Origin: Adenophora triphylla var. japonica
Lineage: Eukaryota > Streptophyta > Magnoliopsida > Asterales > Campanulaceae
Assembly (NCBI GenBank): GCA_022495995.1
Contig: JAFEMH010000752.1
Coordinates: 186,001-250,000, forward strand
DNA: 64,000 nt
Direction: 5' to 3'
Part shown: positions 1-9,025 of the stretch, piece after piece
Position numbering within the stretch: position 1 is the stretch's first letter
Layout: each line of letters opens with the position of its first letter
The notes under the pieces: generated by a model
Told to the model about the DNA's origin: nothing
What the model saw: only the letters and a program-made list of their open reading frames with translations
Databases searched by the model: none
Position numbers and translations under genes: made by a program

Positions 1-211
1 AAACGTGCAAGGTGGCAGCCTTCTAGAAGGGTTTTGGGATTAAGAAAAACGTGTTTCTTAATCACCAAGCATTCCCTTCAGCCCTTAAAAGGCTTGGAAC
101 AGTTCCGGAATTGTTCCGGAACTTTAGGAAAATCCGGGGAATTACCGGAAAAATTACCGGAATTGCCGGGAAAATTAACCGAAAGGCATGAGCCAGATTT
201 GGGTACTTACA
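1..211 (-). mobile_element. Element E: 5' part of a Tat-lineage LTR inserted in the integrase of element A
   Basis: On the minus strand this piece begins TGTAAGTACCCAAATCTGG at 211, the same start as the other Tat LTRs in the window (32368, 24507 and 24921). Only the U3 side is visible; the rest lies left of the window. At 212 the integrase reading frame of element A resumes (CACACGCCACAAATC), and element B has the same site uninterrupted near 16245. The first five bases, cacac (212-216), would be the target duplication, but the other copy is outside the window. A long imperfect palindrome (arms AGTTCCGGAA and TTCCGGAACT, 101-123) and further CCGGAA motifs fill 100-180. Confidence 0.8.
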
Positions 212-748
212 CACACGCCACAAATCTTCTCCCTACCGGCCACAAACAAACGGCGCCGTGGAAGCAGCAAATAAAACCCTCGAACGGATCATCCGAAAAA
301 TGACCACCCGAGGACGAGATTGGCCCGAGAAGCTGCACCTTGCACTTTGGGGCTACCGCACATCGTCGAAACGACCACGGGAGAAACCCCATTCGCCCGA
401 CATACGGGATGGAAGCAAATCCTTCCCATCGAGCTAGAAATTCCCTCACTCCGAGTCTTCTGGAAAATGACATCAACGAAGTCGAATGGCTCGAAGCCGA
501 CATGACGAATTGGCTCACGCTAGACGAGCGACGACTAAAGGCCATGGAACATGTCCGAGCCTATCAAAGCAGGATGGCTAGAGCTTTCGACAAGAAAGTC
601 AAATCCCGAGACATCAGGGAGGGCGACCTTGTACTCAAAAAAAAGCCTCCCACTCGAACCAACCCACTGGGAAAATGGGAACCCACATGGATCGGCCCCT
701 TCGTGGTTCAAAAGATCTTCTCCGGAGGCGCCATGAAGGCGAGGACCT
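212..748 (+). pseudogene. Integrase C-terminal region of element A (broken)
   Basis: This is the end of the retroelement integrase, which joins cDNA into the host genome. Recognisable segments are the late catalytic-core stretch (GAVEAANKTLERIIRK, the glutamate of the D-D-E triad), the region around KAMEHVRAYQSRMARAFDKK, and the chromatin-side tail GDLVLKKKPP...GKWEPTWIGPF. The N-terminal zinc finger and both catalytic aspartates are missing because element E interrupts the frame at 211/212. Several frames are needed to read it, so indels are present. Near 735-748 copy A is one base shorter than copy B and runs into a TAG stop soon after GGAMK, whereas B continues to RYFA. It is therefore nonfunctional. 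Confidence 0.85.
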
Positions 749-1562
749 AGACGGCAATCCCTTCATGAATCCGGTCAACGGAAGCAAACTTCGCGAGATA
801 CTTCGCCTAAAGAAGAACAAGCGTGCATCTCTTGGCACTCCATGTAGTGTCGAACTACGCAGACCCGAGCCCTCTAGTCCTGGGAACGTAGGCAACCTTA
901 ATTGGTCCGGTCTAAAAATACACAAAAAGTCAAAAGTTTGAATGTCAATCAAGACCTCCATCAAGCTGCACACTTTTCAAGAACACGCCCCAACAGTCAC
1001 CTTGACCAAGTCAAACGACGGCGGCAACATCAAAGGACATCCGAGGGTCACTCAGCATCAAACGACTGACTCATGTCTGCTTCCAAGCCAGGGGCTGGTC
1101 TTCGCCCTCACGCGCTTCAAAAAACAAAAAAACAAATAAAAAACAAAAGAAGCTCAAGCAGAAGCTGCAAAAAAAAGAGGTCAAGAGCCCGACGCCAACA
1201 AGAGGCAAGGAAGCTGCGGAAAAGACCGTCAAAACGACTTGTCAAGGGATCATTCAACCTCTCAGCCAAGCACAAAGCCTAAGCAAAAGGGATTGCCGTC
1301 ATGGCCCAGACTGCTTCAGTCCGCAAATGCAACAGAAAAGTCCAAGGACGGACGCCGACAAAGTGCACAACAAAAGCAAAGGCAAACAAGAGATCTTGCG
1401 TCTCGACAAAGCTTTAAAAGTAAATCACAAATCACTAACGGTTACAACATTTCTTGATGAGTTCAAGCACGGTCTACTCTCAAGTTCACAACATGCTAAA
1501 AGACAGCTTAATACATTTAACTAATAATGTGTTTGCAATGCAATGAATGGATACCTAGGAGG
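749..1562. other. Noncoding stretch between pol and antisense gene 2 in element A
   Basis: I see no convincing gene. The whole stretch matches the reverse complement of 14802-15627 in element B, so it is a conserved untranslated part of this family where the sense pol transcript and the antisense gene transcripts would converge. It contains an A-rich lysine-coding shadow around 1120-1260. The 28-bp unit expanded in B (15222-15316) is not expanded here. Confidence 0.7.
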
Positions 1563-3088
1563 TCATTCCGCGCCGTCTGCGCTTGTCCCCTCGCCATTCT
1601 TTCCTTTCTTCCCTCGTCCCCGGCGAGTCTTCTTTCGCTCCACGTGAACCAACTCTGCGTCTCTCAGTCCGAGATCTGGGGTCCTCCCCGTAGAGTCAAA
1701 CAATCCAGTAGCTCTCAGGGCTTCATTCGCCCGTGCTTCGGCTCGGATCTCCTCCCTGCGAGTCTGTAAAAGAGGACCTCTCCCCGCTCGGTCGGTCAAC
1801 TCTAGTCTCGTAGTCAAACGAGTGTCTCCCGTCACAGCCAAAGGGTCAGACCAGGCTTCGGCACTCCTAAGGCAATAGCTACTACGGCAACCGGGTCCCA
1901 GAATCGCTACACGCCCGCTCTCCAAGACCAATTGGGACCGCCCTTGAACACGCCGCTCATACCAAAGCCGTGCGAGTCGTCAATACGACACTCCCGACGT
2001 CTAAGGAGTACTACGGAGGGAAAGCGGAATACTTCCATACCCTCGTAAAATACAAGAAAGCACCTGGAGCCGCCATACAAAGAGGAGCTACCTCCGCAAA
2101 GTAGCAAGATCATCCCGGCCCAACAAAGGCTCTGCTTCATCCCAAAGCTGCCGGAAACAAGCGACGGAATATAGAAGGAGGACCAAGACAAACCTGGAAC
2201 TCGACAACGTAGGACCCTTCTGCAAGACCCTCCTAGTCTCAATCCTCCAGCTGCGGAACCCACCAAACCGGACCTCGATGCGTACCAAGCCGTGCCATCC
2301 ATCTCTCCCGAGGCGGGTGATCCATATCCAACACAAGAGGTCGGCTGAGCAAATGACCACGGGCTAAACGACGTTGGAGCCTCGGGCATGGCTCGAAGTC
2401 TCGCTCGCAGCCACAAGGTGAGCAAAGCGGGGCTTCCCCCTCTCATGAACCGATCCCCAGTCGCCAGACGGTCGATACCATGAAGAGTCTCCCCCAGCAC
2501 CAACGGGACAATATCATCTCCAGCTCTGCAGTGCCCTACCACATCTAGCAAAGCGCCATCGCAAATGCCAAGGGAGCTGACCAGGAAAAGCGTCGCCATC
2601 ACGCACAAGGCAAATGCGTCCCAAGAGACATCACTCTCATCATCAGCCATGAACCGCTCCGGCAGCCCAGAAATGTCGATATGACCCGAATCAAGGATCA
2701 TGTCCTGCACTTCTTCTAACGAAGTCCGAAGAAAGCCTGCAAGCTTCACGCTCACCGCAGCACCACCAATCAAAGGAAGCGAGATGGCCTCCACCTCCGG
2801 TCCTCCAATCAAAGCCCAAAAATCCTCAAAAGTGGGCATCAGTTCGTTGTAAGAGAAGCAATACACATGCCTCCTAACATCCCAGAACTTCGCGGAAGCC
2901 CGCAACAAATCCCAATCAGGAACCAACTCCTTAAAAGACCAAATCGAGCAAAGACGAAACCTTACCTCGAAAGCCCGTCTCTGATGCCTCATACGGCGCC
3001 GCATCCACGTTTTCAACTGCTCAAGGAAGTGTGCTTGCCTCTCCTGCGAAAGCCTCGGCAAAATTCTAGGGACGTACGAAGAATCCAT
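1563..3088 (-). pseudogene. Antisense gene 2, copy A: DUF7745-like protein, frameshifted
   Basis: The likely start is the ATG at 3088 (MDSSYVPRILPRL), which B has at 13290; an upstream in-frame Met at 3181 is less likely because it lies among the palindromes. The pattern (PDWDLLRASAKFWD, VYCFSYNELMPTFEDFWALIGGP, a hydrophobic FALCVMATLF helix, VPLVLGETLHGIDR) resembles the plant DUF7745 family, which is common near Tat/Ogre elements. Function is unknown. The frame shifts near 2350: copy A has one more base than B where A reads GCTCAGCCGACC. The true C-terminus is in another frame (1931-1563), with a basic tail KKTRRGRGKKGK that could be a nuclear signal. It runs opposite to pol and sits between pol and the 3' LTR. 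Confidence 0.7.
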
Positions 3089-3206
3089 GGCAAAAATGGA
3101 GGTTCCTAGAGAAAATGGGGAAGAAAGCTCGAAAATGGCTGCAAATGGGGAAATGGGGAGGAACCAGACACTGGAAACCATTTATCTCCTTCCCAAAAGC
3201 AAGGTT

Positions 3207-3252
3207 GGTCCGTACGGACCTCTTTGCATGCTAGGTATGTCCGTACGGACCT
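3207..3252. promoter_or_regulatory. Two GGTCCGTACGGACC palindromes upstream of gene 2 (copy A)
   Basis: One perfect 14-bp palindrome lies at 3207-3220 and a near copy (TGTCCGTACGGACC) at 3239-3252, about 120-165 bp upstream of the gene 2 ATG at 3088. The same motif clusters just upstream of the TATA box in the LTRs of A and B. A shared regulatory role is inferred from position only. Confidence 0.5.
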
Positions 3253-3592
3253 CCTTGCAAACAGAACCCATTTCCCCAGCAAACAGTACAACAACCACTG
3301 TCCTCAGCAGGACCTTGCTCCAAACTGCCCAAACACTGGCCAAAGCCATTCCCGGTGAACATACACTACCCACAAACGCACTCTCAGCTCACGTGGCATG
3401 CACAAAAATATAATAATAATAGCAACCATTTCTAGGACAAATCCCGGGAATCACAAAAATGACATTACATCTTAAAATAAAATGTTGTTTGCCGTGCAAA
3501 TATGAGTGTTTTATTACAGGAATATCAAATGTCTGTTGCTAAACAAAAAAAAAAAAAAGAGAAGATATGGAAAGAGGGAAAGCAAATGGACC
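3253..3592. other. Spacer between antisense genes 1 and 2 in element A
   Basis: It joins the end of gene 1 (stop at 3593) to the upstream region of gene 2. It matches 12788-13127 of element B, including a homopolymer A tract (3546-3558; T tract in B). The reading frames here look fortuitous. The promoter of gene 2 is probably at its 3253 end. Confidence 0.6.
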
Positions 3593-5627
3593 CTAATCCG
3601 ACTCTTCAGCATCATCATCATCCTCGCCGAGGTCCTCCAGAGAGAAGTCGGGCATCCCTGTGAACTCGCCCGCCACGTCCTCGTCATCAGAGTACCGAGC
3701 CCCGCCGAGGCCGCCACTCAAAGTAATCCGAAGGATCAAATCCGATGAAAGGATCGAAGAAAGAAGGCTCACGAGGATCCTCACTCACCTGTGCGTCTGC
3801 GGAGGGAAGAACTGATAAAAGGGCTGCTGCCTCGGAGCTCCCGAAGACGTCCCGGCATCCATGCTATGCCGCCCCCTCGAAGGTCCCTCCTGCTGCGGCT
3901 CCGGCTCGGCTCTCGGTGGAGGAACGTCTACGGAATGCCTCGAAGGCATAGGCTGGTACGCCGGCACGCGTCGCGAAGACCGGCAAGATATCTTCGACGC
4001 CATCTTCTTCGCAAACGACCTCATCGCCACATAACGGCGAGTCAGCATATCATAGGCTCTCCCGGGACTGCACCAACAAGCGACCAAGGAAACGCTCGGC
4101 AATACGCTTACACTCAACAACAAAAAGAAAAAAAAAAATACGTAAAAGATGCCAAGATGGAAAAGAGTCAAGACACTCACCGATCTATCGGGATCCACTC
4201 GTATGCGGCGGAGCTGCTCGGGAACGGGTACAGACACCCTCCGCCTCGACCCGTCCCCACGGACATACGTGAAATCCGGCCCGGCATCGGAACCTGCAGG
4301 GGAGCTGCGGGCCGGCCTCTCTCTCCCTCGCCGATTACTGCGGCGTCCTCAGCTTCCTCCTCACGAAGGCCCCGTACTCCTCTCCATACAAGATGAACTC
4401 CTCGGCGCCCACACCGCCAAGGTACCTCTCAAAGTCAAGCACATCCATGTCCCGGGAATCAAGCATCCCAAAGGGAGGGTCCCTCGGAGCCACGGGAAGC
4501 ACACCTGGGCCATCTTTGCCCGAGAAGACCCGCTCCCCGGATACATAACATCGCAGTCGGGCCCCGCAAAGCATCTTCCCAGCTGCTTGTCACCTCGGGA
4601 GCCCCCTCGAACTCATCACCCTCATACCGAGCCCACGGGAACAAAACAAACCCCTCCGGGCTACCCCTTTCCAGACGCTCCTGTACATCCCCGTAGGCGA
4701 TGGTGAGCTTCCCCCTGCTGGTCCTCCTCTTCCTCGCCGTACGAGCCCATCCGAGCATAGCAGGGTACGCAGCAACAGCCCCAGGATCTCTATCCCACGG
4801 GAAACACTGAAAAACCTCATAGAACCACACCTGTGACAAAAACAGAAAAGGCTCAGTGCAAAAGAAAACGGAGAAAAGACAAGTTGCTAAATCAAAAACG
4901 GCAATAAACTCATACCTCCAAAGCGAAGTCAAAACAGGCTAATGAACTGGCCACACCCCGGCTAAACCGGTTCAAAGAGAAGTAGAGCTCGGCCAAGCCT
5001 GCCTCGCCCCAAGCGATGTCACAAACTCTATCCAGATCAATCAAGCTCTCCAACAGAGCAAAGGGAGCCGCAGTCGCATGGTTCGAGAACAAGGTCTCGG
5101 AAAGTGCATACCACAAAAAGGAGCGCGCCAGCTGCTCCGCCGTCACCTGGCCGGTACCCCGAACATAGGCCCCAATGCTGGACGTGATCCTCAGCTCCAC
5201 ATCACTATACAACATGCCCAGGCCCCTGCGAGGACGAGGCTCAAAGCCCAGCAGCTCGGTCAACACGGCATCGGAGATTATATCTCTCCACCGTACCGGC
5301 CCTCCTTTGAAGGAAAGCCCGTGTCGCAAAGCAAAGTCGGTCGGCGTCACCGTCACCTCTCCCCAACTCAGATGGAAGGTGTGGGTGGTATCCCACCAAT
5401 ACTCGGAAAGGCCAAGGAAGACGCTCTTGTTCTTCCTCGTGTCAGAAACTCCGGCCAGGTTCTCTACGAACACCCCCAGGCCCGGAAAGCGTAGACCCGG
5501 CCTCTCTGGGACTCGGCCTACCACCATCCACGGAAATATCGGGCATCCGGCGCACGGCTCAACAGCGGCCTCGAGCGATCCCCGAGTCTTCATCCTCTTG
5601 GCCTTCCCGGCCATAAGCTCCCACATC
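3593..5627 (-). pseudogene. Antisense gene 1, copy A: spliced plant-mobile-domain-like gene
   Basis: The coding stretch starts after a splice acceptor at 5628-5629 (TTTACTGCAG, then GATGTGG). Exon a (5627-4916) contains HLSWGEVTVTPTDFALRHGLSF, typical of the plant mobile domain (PF10536), a module shared by transposons and host MAIN/MAIL proteins. An 85-bp GT-AG intron (4915-4831) joins it in frame to VWFYEVFQCFPWD. A second GT-AG intron (4180-4068) precedes PGRAYDMLTRRY. The C-terminus is acidic (GEDDDDAEESD). Copy B has the same layout. Damage in A: a frameshift around 4550, a TAA about 4335 where B has GTA, and a one-base shift near 3785. The transcript opposes pol. Function is unknown; a chromatin or silencing-related role is only a guess. 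Confidence 0.7.
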
Positions 5628-5722
5628 CTGCAGTAAACACAAAGAAAGGTAAGTCAATCACAGTACTTAATACAAAACGAAAGGCACAAAAGTCCGTCCC
5701 AACACGGAAAGCCATGAAAAAT

Positions 5723-6235
5723 ATCCCGTCACAAAACACGGCACACATTGCACATATTTTTCACATATATCCCGTCACAAAACACGGCACACATTGCACA
5801 TATTTTTCACATATATCCCGTCACAAAACACGGCACATGTCGCACATAATTTCCACATACATTATACATATAATTTTTCCCATGCAGTCCGTCACAAAAC
5901 ACGGCACACACTGTACACATTTTCCCAAAAAAGGGATTAAGCCCTACACGACACATTTTCAAAAAAGTCCGTCCCAACACGGAAAGCCATGAAAATAACC
6001 CGTCACAAAAACACGGCACATATTGCACATATTTTCCCCACAAAGTCCGTCACCCAAAAACATGGCACACACGGCACGACACATATGCATAACACATTTT
6101 TCAAAAAAAAAAAAAAATCCGTCCCTACACGGTACACACTTTCAGACAAAACCCGTCACAAAACACGGCACATGTCACATTTTTTCACAAAAATTGTCAC
6201 TACACGACAAACTTTTCTCATAATGTACATACATA
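5723..6235 (+). repeat. Tandem array TR1 (46-bp unit) in element A
   Basis: Units around CCCGTCACAAAACACGGCAC repeat with a 46-bp period; the first three, starting at 5723, 5769 and 5815, are nearly identical, and later ones drift and include short insertions. A copy in reverse orientation lies in B at 10435-10720. Arrays in the 3' untranslated region are a known trait of Tat/Ogre elements and can seed satellites. Confidence 0.9.
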
Positions 6236-6492
6236 AATAGCATACGGTACAAAACACCAAAGCATGCATTTCATTAGAGAAGCACTTTATTTTCACAAAT
6301 AAAAGCTAATCTACACATTTCTGCACAAAATACACATACCCACAATTTTTACATGTCCATTTTCAACAATTCATCAAGAATTTCACAAAAAGGCATAAAA
6401 AAATAACAAAAATTCAAAAATGCGAAAAACTAAAACCTAGTTCTAGCATTCAAAAATTCGAGCAGGGAATCAAAACGGAACGGATTTCTTAC

Positions 6493-6690
6493 CTCCCCGA
6501 CGTTCATGGAGCGACGATTGTGCACCTCCGGATTCGGATACAAGACATCCGGGTTCTTCGAAGATGGAACGAACGAAATCCAATTTCTTTGGAGCTCCAT
6601 CCGTTGCTTGACCACCTCTTGACTGCGTTGACGACGACTCCTTCGAGACCCTTTCGGCCGGCCGTCAATGCAAGACCGGTCCTCGCCCAC
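6493..6690 (-). other. Possible upstream exon of antisense gene 1
   Basis: On the minus strand an open stretch (start MELQRNWISF) ends at a strong donor context, GGGGAG|GTAAGAA (intron from 6492). Joined to the acceptor at 5628 it would give an intron of about 865 bp that contains the whole 46-bp tandem array. The frame of this exon does not run directly into the plant-mobile-domain frame, so it may be a 5' untranslated exon or a broken one. In B the equivalent exon is not present because A is inserted in the array. Confidence 0.35.
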
Positions 6691-7625
6691 TTCAATGGCA
6701 ATTCAACCACCGGCCGTCAATGCAAGACCGGTCCTCGCCCACTTCAACGGCAATTCAACCACCGGCAGTCAGTGTAAGCCCGAACCTCGCCCACTTCAAC
6801 GGCAATTCAACCACCTGGGCCGATGTCGCAAGACCGGTCCTCGCCCACTTCAACGGCAATTCAACCACCGGCAGTCAGTGTAAGCCCGAACCTCGCCCAC
6901 TCCAACGGCAATTCAACCCCCGGCCGTCAACGTAAGACCGGTCCTCGCCCACTTCAACGGCAATTCAACCACCGGCAGTCAGTGTAAGCCCGAACCTCGC
7001 CCACTTCAACGGCAATTCAACCACCGGCCGTCAATGCAAGACCGGTCCTCGCCCACTCAACGGCAATTCAAGAAGGAGCCAACACCTCCCAGCACGAATA
7101 TCAAGGCACGAGACACCTCCAAAACGCTCAACGCACCGGCCGTCAACGTAAGACCGTCCTCGCCACTTCAACGGCAATTCAAGCACACCGGCCGGTCGGT
7201 GTAAGCCCGAACCTCGCCCACTCCAACGGCAATTCAACCCCCGGCCGTCAACGTAAGACCGGTCCTCGCCCACTTCAACGGCAATTCAAGCACCGGCAGT
7301 CAGTGTAAGCCCGAACCTCGCCCACTCAACGGCAACTCAAGAAGGAGCCAACACTCCTCCGCATTTAATATCAAAGCACGAGATGCCTCCAAAACGCGCT
7401 CGACGGCAATTCAAGGAGGAGCCAACACCTCCCAGTACGAATATCAAGGCACGAGACGCCTCCAAAACGCTCAACGCACCGGCCCTCAAAACAGGTCCGA
7501 AGACACTTTCTCAGCAGGAAAAGCCCTTACAAGGCCACATATCCCCAACGGATGAACACCGGCAGTCAGTGTAAGCCCGAACCTAGCCCACTTCAACGGC
7601 AACGCAAGCACCGGCCATCAAAGTA
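6655..7625 (+). repeat. Tandem array TR2 (52-bp unit)
   Basis: Two alternating 52-bp variants are interleaved: one with GGCCGTCAATGCAAGACCGG and one with GGCAGTCAGTGTAAGCCCGA, both followed by CCTCGCCCACTTCAACGGCA. The array is interrupted about 7070-7140 and 7320-7560 by a longer unit (AGGAGCCAACACCTCCCAG). Reading frames across it are repeat artefacts. Confidence 0.9.
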
Positions 7626-7799
7626 AGCCCGAGCTCCTTCCCCAGCAAGTCAAAAAGGGAATCCTTGCAAGCCCCTACAAGGCCACGATAAATCCCCAAC
7701 GGATGAACACCGGCAGCCATCGTAAGTCCAACCTTCTCCCCAACGGACAAAGCACGAGACAACTAAACTTCTCAAAGCTCAAGGCAGCCATTACCTCCC

Positions 7800-8330
7800 A
7801 CCACTGCCGCCAGGAAAGGCGATTCAAAAGTCCTCCCGCGTGGCACCAACGGCCTTGAGAAAGACGATTCAAAGTCCTCCGGCGTGGCACCAACCGCCGC
7901 CGTAAGATCGATTCAAAGTCACTCCCGGCGTGGCACCAAGCTGCTTGCCGTAAGACGATTCAAAGTCCTCCGGCGTGGCACCAGCCGCCGCCGCAAGACG
8001 ATTCAAAGTCCTCCGCGTGGCACCAACCGCCGCCTTGAAGACGATTCAAAGTCCTCCAACAGTGGCACCAACCGCCGCCGAAGACGATTCAAAGTCCTCC
8101 CGGCGTGGCACCAACGCCGCCTGAAGACGATTCAAAGTCCTCCCCGGCACCAACCGCCGCCAAGACGATTCAAAGTCCTCCCAACGTGGCACCAACCGCC
8201 GCCTGTAAGACGATTCAAAGTCCTCCAGCCGTGGCACAAACCGCCGCCTTGAAGACGATTCAAAGTCCTCACGCGCGTGGCATAACCACATTCGAGAGAA
8301 GGACGATTCAAGTCCTCACGCTATCCCCAC
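7800..8330 (+). repeat. Tandem array TR3 (about 43-46-bp unit)
   Basis: About a dozen imperfect units each contain GACGATTCAAAGTCCTCC followed by GTGGCACCAACCGCCGCC. Unit length varies by a few bases because of indels in the linker. It follows TR2 after a short linker with similar composition. Confidence 0.9.
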
Positions 8331-8446
8331 CGGAAGGCTTTAAAACCACTCGGTCCCGGAGAGAAGACCGTATAAATCTCCCAAATCACTATCTCCGGCC
8401 CGGAAGGCCTTAAACCACCCGATTAGGAAAATCGTAAAATTTCCAT

Positions 8447-8960
8447 CCTAGGACACCACCACGTCCTCACAATTGACCTCGGCGGTCACCACATCCCAGG
8501 ACACCACCACGTCCTCACAATTGACCTCGGCGGTCACCACATCTTAGGACACCACCACGTCCTTACCACTGACCTCGGCGGTCACACAACACTTCAGGGC
8601 ACCACCACGCCCGCACTCCGGTTTCACGACCTCGAACTACGACCGAGGCTTGATTCCCGCCGAGGATACGTAGGAATCCTATCACAGTGGTCCGAACCAT
8701 CGACCCATGCGGTCACCCAGGACACCACCACGTCCTCACCATCGACCTCGGCGGTCATGCGACACTTCGCGAGGCACCACCACGCCCACATTCACAAAAC
8801 ACTCACCCCACACCCGAACTACGACTGTGCTTGATTCCCGCCAGGGATACGTAGGAATCCTATCACAGGTCCACCCGACCTGCGGCTAGCGGTCACACAA
8901 TAGGACACCACCACGTCCTCACACTGACCTCCCCGGTCACTTTATCTCCCAGCACGCGAT
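8447..8960 (+). repeat. Tandem array TR4 (48-bp unit)
   Basis: Units of GGACACCACCACGTCCTCAC plus TTGACCTCGGCGGTCACC repeat every 48 bp at the start (8451, 8499, 8547). Longer units include a GATTCCCGCC...GATACGTAGGAATCC segment near 8650 and 8830. It ends about 65 bp before the 3' LTR of A. Confidence 0.85.
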
Positions 8961-9025
8961 CCAGATTAGGACCCTTATCTTATCGGCGACCCAACTTCTT
9001 TCATAAGTGACGTCATCGAGGGCTT

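Noticed and set aside
2925..2970. A 36-bp intron in gene 2 (GTAAGG to TTTTAAG)
   Set aside because: It is too short for a plant intron, and the frame stays open through it in both copies.
6504..8413. Plus and minus reading frames of 60-120 residues over the arrays
   Set aside because: They repeat the tandem unit and have no independent support.
5723..8960. Regularly spaced repeats that look like a CRISPR array
   Set aside because: Units are whole tandem repeats without unique spacers, in a plant retrotransposon 3' region.
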